Shown here one piece after another: positions 6,119 to 10,074 of a stretch of 10,074 nucleotides of DNA. Made by a program: the position numbers and the translations under genes. Numbering within the stretch: position 1 is the stretch's first letter; every line of letters starts with the position of its first letter. Source of the DNA: Fimenecus sp964457415. GTDB lineage: Bacteria; Bacillota; Clostridia; Oscillospirales; Acutalibacteraceae. The stretch spans positions 1-10,074 of the forward strand of contig CAYWFB010000064.1 in NCBI GenBank assembly GCA_964457415.1, read 5' to 3'. Below the pieces are notes generated by a model. It saw only the letters and a list, made by a program, of their open reading frames with translations. It was not told where the DNA came from and searched no databases.

Positions 6119-6871
6119 TTATTTTTTGAAAAATCTTATGATTTTTGCAAGCTCTGCATTATTTACGGTTTGCTTTCCGCTTGTGTTCACTATGTAATCA
6201 AGCAACTGCTTTTCTTTATTGAAAACTGAAACACCAGTTTCGGCATCGTCATGAATTTTAAGCTCGGAGCGATTATCAACAAAGTAAACTATTGGGAAAA
6301 TGTCGGCACTAATATCAAAATCGCCAAACATCTCAAGCATTCTGCGTCCCTGACGGTGTGCTTGCTTCACGGGATTACCCACTTCTTTTTCGTAAACCTT
6401 GTCGTTTTTGCCGTGCTTGATTTGTTTCCATTTTGCGCTTGAGGTTTTACCGCTGATTATTCCGCGATAGTTTTTGCTTTCAATAATGAAAACTCCGTTT
6501 TTGCCTATTACCACGAAATCGAGTTCAAGAGTTACTCCGCGGTTGAGAATTACGGGGTTTGTAATTATTGTGAAATCCTTGGGGAGCTTTTTTAAGATTG
6601 CAAGGGTATCATTTTCACCGCGCACACCCGAAAGTAAAATATTGTATCTTTTGCGGTACACAAAAAAGCATATAAGCATTACCAAGGCAATTACTAAAAG
6701 AATTATGGGAAACACAATATGCATTTTAGATTTTTCGGTTAAAATTGCAACAATCATACCCGCCCCCAAGCCTAAAAATACAAGAGTGAGCAAGGCGAAC
6801 AAGGCAGTTTTTAAGAATGTCTTGTTTTTATTCTGTTTAAGCTCTGATTTGATTTTAACTATCCTTGACAT
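6119..6871 (-). CDS. NERD-domain membrane protein
   Basis: A 250-residue protein with two membrane helices (about residues 22-44 and 52-72) followed by a NERD (nuclease-related) domain, about residues 80-200. Residues matching the nuclease-like core are Glu86 in RGEND, Asp118 in ELDFVVIGKNG, Glu131 and Lys133 in FIIESKNYRG, and the NPVKQ motif at 166-170. The domain would face the cytoplasm. NERD proteins are predicted nucleases of largely unknown function. The ATG lies 3 bases after the ilvD stop codon, and its likely ribosome binding site (AAGGTG) is inside the last ilvD codons, so it is translated from the ilvD transcript. No functional link to branched-chain amino acid synthesis is known; the gene may simply be a passenger in the operon. 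Confidence 0.87.
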   Translation of the reverse strand: MSRIVKIKSELKQNKNKTFLKTALFALLTLVFLGLGAGMIVAILTEKSKMHIVFPIILLVIALVMLICFFVYRKRYNILLSGVRGENDTLAILKKLPKDFTIITNPVILNRGVTLELDFVVIGKNGVFIIESKNYRGIISGKTSSAKWKQIKHGKNDKVYEKEVGNPVKQAHRQGRRMLEMFGDFDISADIFPIVYFVDNRSELKIHDDAETGVSVFNKEKQLLDYIVNTSGKQTVNNAELAKIIRFFKK

Positions 6872-6874
6872 AAA

Positions 6875-8548
6875 TTAAAACACCTTTTTCATAACTGCGC
6901 CGTCTTTTGCAGATGAAACGAGAGTTGAATAACGTGCAAGCCAGCCTGTTTTAACATTGGGCTCGGGCTTTATATAAGTCTTTCTTCTCTCATTGAACTC
7001 TTCGTCAGAAACCTTAACATTGATTTTGCTTGCAGGGATATCAATTTCGATAATATCGCCCTCATAAATAAGACCGATTTCGCCGCCTGCAGCTGCCTCG
7101 GGTGAAACGTGACCGATAGATGCACCGCGGGAAGCACCGCTGAATCGTCCGTCAGTAATCAGAGCAACCGTTTTGTCAAGTTTCATACCTGCAAGGGCAG
7201 AAGTGGGGTTGAGCATTTCTCTCATACCGGGGCCACCAACAGGACCCTCGTAACGAATAACAACAACGTCACCGTCAACAATTTTGCCGTTATAAATTGC
7301 GTCGATTGCTTCGTCCTCTGAGTTAAATACTCTTGCGGGACCTGAATGAACAAGCATTTCGGGTGCAACGGCTGAACGCTTAACTACACAACCGTCTTTT
7401 GCGATATTACCCCAAAGGATTGCGATACCGCCTGTTTCGCTGTATGGATTGTCAATGGTGCGAATAGCGTCTGTATTCTTGATATATGCACCCTCAATAT
7501 TTTCGCCGACAGTTTTACCTGTTGCAGTGACAAGTGACAAATCAAGAAGATTTTTCTTTGCAAGCTCTGCCTGAACTGCAGGAATACCGCCTGCGTTGTT
7601 AAGGTCGTGCATATGAGTTGCGCCTGCAGGAGCAAGGTGGCAGAGGTTTGGAACCTTTGCGCTGATTTCGTTGAACATCTGTAAATCAACGGGAACGCCC
7701 GCCTCGTTTGCGATTGCAAGAAGATGAAGAACGCTGTTTGATGAACAACCGAGAGCCATATCACAAGCAAGAGCGTTGCGGATTGACTTTTCGTTGATAA
7801 TATCACGAGCCTTGATATCTTTCTCAACAAGGTTCATAATTGCCATACCCGCGTGCTTTGCAAGCTGAATACGACCGCTATGTACTGCGGGGATTGTGCC
7901 GTTGCCCGGAAGTGCAATACCAACTGCTTCTGCAAGGCAGTTCATTGAGTTTGCGGTGTACATACCTGAGCAAGAGCCACAACCCGGGCAGACATTTTCT
8001 TCAAATTCGAGGAGCTTGCAGTCGTCAATCATATTTGCCTTGCGAGAGCCAACTGCCTCGAACATTTTTGAAAGTGAGGTTTCAACGCCGTCGATAAGAC
8101 CTGACATCATAGGTCCGCCCGAGCATACAACTGCGGGGATATTAAGACGAACAGCCGCCATAATCATACCCGGAACAATTTTATCGCAGTTGGGAACAAG
8201 CACTGCACCGTCAAAGCCGTGAGCCATAATCATTGTTTCAACACTGTCTGCGATAAGTTCACGGGATGCAAGTGAGTATTTCATACCGATGTGTCCCATT
8301 GCTATACCGTCGCAAACGCCGATAGCGGGCACCATTACGGGTGTACCACCTGCCATACGGACACCTGCTTTAACTGCTTCTGTAATTTTATCAAGATGAG
8401 CATGGCCGGGAACGATTTCGCTGTGTGCAGACACAACGGCAATCAATGGTCTTTCTAATTCTTCTTTTGTGTAGCCCATTGCATAGAAAAGGCTTCTGTT
8501 GGGTGCTCTTTCAACACCCTGTAATACATTTTCGCTTCGTAAGTTCAT
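6875..8548 (-). CDS. ilvD: Dihydroxy-acid dehydratase
   Basis: A 557-residue IlvD of normal length. It dehydrates 2,3-dihydroxy-isovalerate and 2,3-dihydroxy-3-methylvalerate to the keto acids that precede valine, leucine and isoleucine, in the cytoplasm with an iron-sulfur cluster. Signature blocks are all present: VCDGIAMGHIGMKYSL, PNCDKIVPGM (Cys121), CPGCGSCSGMYTANSMNC (Cys187, Cys190, Cys193) and the C-terminal GRFSGASRG. Position 47-49 reads PGH, as in the E. coli enzyme, rather than the PCN of [2Fe-2S] types, which suggests an oxygen-sensitive [4Fe-4S] cluster. The start at 8548 is chosen because GGAGG lies 8 bases upstream; the ATG at 8563 overlaps that site. It heads an operon with the NERD gene and is divergent from the FCD regulator. 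Confidence 0.97.
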   Translation of the reverse strand: MNLRSENVLQGVERAPNRSLFYAMGYTKEELERPLIAVVSAHSEIVPGHAHLDKITEAVKAGVRMAGGTPVMVPAIGVCDGIAMGHIGMKYSLASRELIADSVETMIMAHGFDGAVLVPNCDKIVPGMIMAAVRLNIPAVVCSGGPMMSGLIDGVETSLSKMFEAVGSRKANMIDDCKLLEFEENVCPGCGSCSGMYTANSMNCLAEAVGIALPGNGTIPAVHSGRIQLAKHAGMAIMNLVEKDIKARDIINEKSIRNALACDMALGCSSNSVLHLLAIANEAGVPVDLQMFNEISAKVPNLCHLAPAGATHMHDLNNAGGIPAVQAELAKKNLLDLSLVTATGKTVGENIEGAYIKNTDAIRTIDNPYSETGGIAILWGNIAKDGCVVKRSAVAPEMLVHSGPARVFNSEDEAIDAIYNGKIVDGDVVVIRYEGPVGGPGMREMLNPTSALAGMKLDKTVALITDGRFSGASRGASIGHVSPEAAAGGEIGLIYEGDIIEIDIPASKINVKVSDEEFNERRKTYIKPEPNVKTGWLARYSTLVSSAKDGAVMKKVF

Positions 8549-8580
8549 AAGTTTTGCCTCCATTTGTTGACGGCGGAAAA

Positions 8581-8622
8581 CCCCTCAGTCAACTTCGTTG
8601 ACAGCTCCCCTTTCAGGGGAGC
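8581..8622. repeat. Second, partial copy of the hairpin repeat in the ilvD leader
   Basis: Two adjacent perfect hairpins, GTCAAC-TTC-GTTGAC (8588-8602) and GCTCCCCT-TTC-AGGGGAGC (8604-8622), preceded by CCCCTCA. Order and sequence match the left end of the repeat at 1978-2017, with a few compensating or tolerated changes. Only this left part is present. It lies between the ilvD promoter and ribosome binding site, so both hairpins would be in the ilvD mRNA leader. Confidence 0.75.
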
Positions 8623-8651
8623 CGAGAGCCCCCGACCTACAATATTCTTTT

Positions 8652-8680
8652 ATTTTATACCTATGTATGAGTTTTTGCAA
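8652..8680 (-). promoter_or_regulatory. Probable ilvD promoter
   Basis: On the minus strand, TTGCAA (8680-8675) and TAAAAT (8657-8652) are 17 bases apart; TATAAA two bases upstream is an alternative -10. The expected start near 8645 gives a leader of about 97 bases that includes the repeat hairpins. The spacer contains TGTATGA on the plus strand (8664-8670), which is identical to the core of the ilvC operator, so the same regulator may act here weakly. Confidence 0.55.
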
Positions 8681-8707
8681 GGGGGAATAATTAAATTCAT
8701 TTATGAT

Positions 8708-8736
8708 TTGCATTTTTTGAAATAATGGTGTATAGT
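8708..8736 (+). promoter_or_regulatory. Probable promoter of the FCD regulator gene
   Basis: TTGCAT (8708-8713) and TATAGT (8731-8736) are 17 bases apart. The expected start near 8743 gives a leader of about 26 bases to the chosen ATG. It is back to back with the ilvD promoter; the two -35 boxes are 27 bases apart. Confidence 0.5.
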
Positions 8737-8768
8737 TGTTTTAATGTTTTCTATGAATGGAGAAAATT

Positions 8769-9461
8769 ATGTCAAAGGAAAATTTGTCACAGAGGACTGC
8801 TGAAATCCTCAAAAAGATGATTATTGAGGAGCACATATATAATTACGGCGAGAAGCTACCCAACGAAAATGAGCTTTCGCAGAAATTGGGCATCAGCCGT
8901 ACTACTCTTCGTGAGGCTATAAGAACACTTATTTCAAACGGTGTGCTTGTGGTTAAGCGTGGTAAGGGTACATATGTTGCCGAGCAGATTGACCAATATG
9001 CACAGGGCATTGAGGTAAATGACTTTTTAAAGAAAAAGGTTACACTTCGTGACTTATACGAAACCCGTTTGATTTTTGAGCCCGAAGCCGCCGCTCTCGC
9101 CTGCAAGCGTGCCACTGACGAGGAAATCGCAGAGATTTTGCATCTTGGTGAAATCTGTCAGAACGAAATAAAAAAAGACCCGTCAGGCAAAAGACGAATT
9201 GAGTCCGAAAGTGCTTTCCACGGGGCAATTCTTAAAGCATCACATAATGAGTTTTTGGGTCAGTTCCTCCCCATTCTTACAAATACAATTCAGAAGACCA
9301 TTGAACTGAACTTTAATCTTGAGAACATTGCTGAAGAAGCCTACAAGGACCACATTATGATTATGAAATTCCTCCAGCAGAGAGATATTGTAGGTGTTAA
9401 GAGTGCTGTTACCATTCACCTGCACCACGCAATGCTCAATGAACAAATATCTTTAGATTAA
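8769..9461 (+). CDS. GntR-family regulator, FadR/FCD subfamily
   Basis: A 230-residue transcription regulator. A winged helix-turn-helix of GntR type (about residues 6-72) has LPNENELSQKLGISRTTLRE and the wing KRGKGTYV. It is followed by an all-helical FCD effector domain (about residues 88-225). Candidate metal or ligand residues are the ESAFH pair, the His in YKDH, and the HLHH near the end, typical of FCD proteins that bind small organic acids. The start at 8769 is chosen because GGAG lies 6 bases upstream; the ATG at 8757 has no such site. The gene sits between divergent ilvD and co-oriented ilvC, and the ilvC promoter carries two sites of the form this subfamily binds. It is thus a likely local regulator of branched-chain amino acid genes. 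The ligand is unknown. Confidence 0.93.
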   Translation: MSKENLSQRTAEILKKMIIEEHIYNYGEKLPNENELSQKLGISRTTLREAIRTLISNGVLVVKRGKGTYVAEQIDQYAQGIEVNDFLKKKVTLRDLYETRLIFEPEAAALACKRATDEEIAEILHLGEICQNEIKKDPSGKRRIESESAFHGAILKASHNEFLGQFLPILTNTIQKTIELNFNLENIAEEAYKDHIMIMKFLQQRDIVGVKSAVTIHLHHAMLNEQISLD

Positions 9462-9487
9462 ATTCGAGAATTATTTCAAAAAAGGTA

Positions 9488-9515
9488 TTGACAATTTAAT
9501 TTTATCATATATAAT
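9488..9515 (+). promoter_or_regulatory. ilvC: Consensus sigma-A promoter of ilvC
   Basis: TTGACA (9488-9493) and TATAAT (9510-9515) are 16 bases apart, both boxes perfect. The expected transcription start is near 9522, inside the operator described separately, giving a leader of about 60 bases. No terminator separates this promoter from the FCD gene, so some read-through into ilvC is possible. Confidence 0.82.
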
Positions 9516-9517
9516 AT

Positions 9518-9530
9518 GTTGTATGACAAC
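9518..9530. promoter_or_regulatory. FadR/FCD-type operator at the ilvC start site
   Basis: GTTGT-ATG-ACAAC is a perfect palindrome centred on 9524 that satisfies the T-N-GT-N3-AC-N-A pattern bound by FadR-subfamily GntR proteins. It covers the predicted transcription start, a position expected to repress. Confidence 0.68.
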
Positions 9531-9539
9531 GCAAACGAG

Positions 9540-9550
9540 ATGTCAAACAA
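9540..9550. promoter_or_regulatory. Second, imperfect FadR/FCD-type site
   Basis: ATGTCAAACAA keeps the GT-N3-AC core and the final A of the pattern but has A in place of the first T. Its centre (9545) is 21 bases from that of the first site (9524), two helical turns, so both would lie on the same face of the DNA. Confidence 0.45.
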
Positions 9551-9581
9551 CATATTATTTTTATTTTAGGAGATTTTTATC

Positions 9582-10074
9582 ATGTCACAGCAGAGAATGT
9601 TTTATCAACAGGATTGTAATTTAGGATTATTAGACGGCAAAACAATCGCAGTTATCGGTTACGGCAGCCAAGGTCACGCTCACGCTCTTAACGCTAAAGA
9701 GTCAGGCTGCAACGTAATTATCGGTCTTTACGAAGGCAGTAAGTCTTGGGCAAAGGCTGAAAAGCAGGGCTTTGAGGTTTACACAGCTGCCGAGGCTGCT
9801 AAAAAAGCTGACATCATTATGATTCTTATCAACGACGAATTACAGGCTGATATGTATAAAAAGGACATTGAGCCCAATCTTAAAGATGGCGATATGCTTA
9901 TGTTCGCCCACGGTTTCAACGTTCATTTCGGTTGCATCACTCCCCCATCATTCGTTGATGTTACTATGATTGCTCCAAAGGGACCCGGTCACACAGTTCG
10001 TTCAGAGTATCAGGCTGGCAAAGGTGTTCCTTGTCTTGTTGCTGTTCATCAGGATGCTACAGGTAAGGCTCTTG
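9582..10074 (+). CDS. ilvC: Ketol-acid reductoisomerase, N-terminal part (runs off the window)
   Basis: The first 164 codons of a class I IlvC (whole proteins are about 330-340 residues). It catalyses isomerisation and reduction of acetolactate and acetohydroxybutyrate, the step before IlvD. Visible features are the Rossmann motif GYGSQGHAHALN (residues 26-37), the cofactor loop GLYEGSKSW (48-56), FAHGFN and the conserved APKGPGHTVR block. The ribosome binding site AGGAGA ends 8 bases before the ATG. The stop codon is beyond the right edge. It has its own strong promoter with two predicted FCD-regulator sites. No T-box or peptide-type attenuator fits in the short leader. Confidence 0.97.
   Translation, partial: MSQQRMFYQQDCNLGLLDGKTIAVIGYGSQGHAHALNAKESGCNVIIGLYEGSKSWAKAEKQGFEVYTAAEAAKKADIIMILINDELQADMYKKDIEPNLKDGDMLMFAHGFNVHFGCITPPSFVDVTMIAPKGPGHTVRSEYQAGKGVPCLVAVHQDATGKAL

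Noticed and set aside
8549..8645. T-box or leader-peptide attenuator in front of ilvD
   Set aside because: The leader is too short, with no T-box consensus, no branched-chain codon run and no U tract after the hairpins. The hairpins match the repeat at 1978-2017 instead.
9461..9472. Small palindrome AATTCGAGAATT after the FCD gene as a terminator
   Set aside because: A 5-bp AT-rich stem with a 2-base loop and no T run; too weak to terminate transcription.
9522..9581. Riboswitch or attenuator before ilvC
   Set aside because: Only about 60 bases of leader, with no stable terminator stem. The inverted repeat there spans the -10 box and so cannot form fully in RNA.

Overview
This window looks like chromosome from a low-to-mid-GC Firmicute of class Clostridia, probably a gut Oscillospiraceae/Ruminococcaceae-type or related organism. 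The reasons are strong AGGAG-type ribosome binding sites, near-consensus sigma-A promoters, a SpoIVFA/SpoIVFB-like peptidase pair next to the clostridial radical SAM/DUF2344 pair, clostridial-style IlvC and IlvD sequences, and short hairpin-rich intergenic repeats of a kind I associate with gut Clostridia. The taxonomic call is inference.

Left region (about 1-1930), AT-rich: a membrane protein gene on the minus strand (zinc ribbon, one membrane helix, repeat-like helical region, C-terminal NPCBM-like domain). It is transcribed divergently from a 70-residue Xre-type repressor gene. The shared 112-base gap holds a perfect consensus promoter (TTGACA, 17 bases, TATAAT) for the membrane protein. 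One copy of the palindrome ATGACA-N3-TGTCAT sits in the promoter spacer, and a second copy lies 32 bases away, just before the repressor gene. This reads as a self-contained one-repressor, one-target switch. An intrinsic terminator closes the repressor gene.

Junction (about 1930-2146): a roughly 167-base hairpin-rich MITE-like repeat. A diverged copy of its left end occurs again in the ilvD leader (8581-8622). Base composition changes here, and the usual clostridial gene order appears to be broken here.

Central minus-strand run (8548 down to 2147): ilvD, a NERD-domain membrane protein starting 3 bases after ilvD, an M23 peptidase (SpoIVFA-like), an overlapping M50 protease (SpoIVFB-like), then a radical SAM protein and an overlapping DUF2344 partner. 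A sigma-E-like promoter and an 11-bp inverted repeat covering the start codon lie just before the M23 gene. A separate sigma-A-like promoter lies before the radical SAM gene.

Right region (8549-10074): an FCD-type GntR regulator is divergent from ilvD and is followed by ilvC, which runs off the window. The ilvC promoter is perfect consensus and carries two T-N-GT-N3-AC-N-A sites 21 bases apart at and after the expected transcription start. The FCD regulator is therefore the obvious candidate controller of ilvC, and perhaps of ilvD, linking two steps of branched-chain amino acid synthesis.

For six genes the longest reading frame over-extends the 5' end. A well-placed ribosome binding site, or the plausible ATG for the M50 and DUF2344 genes, selects an internal start, and those starts are used here.
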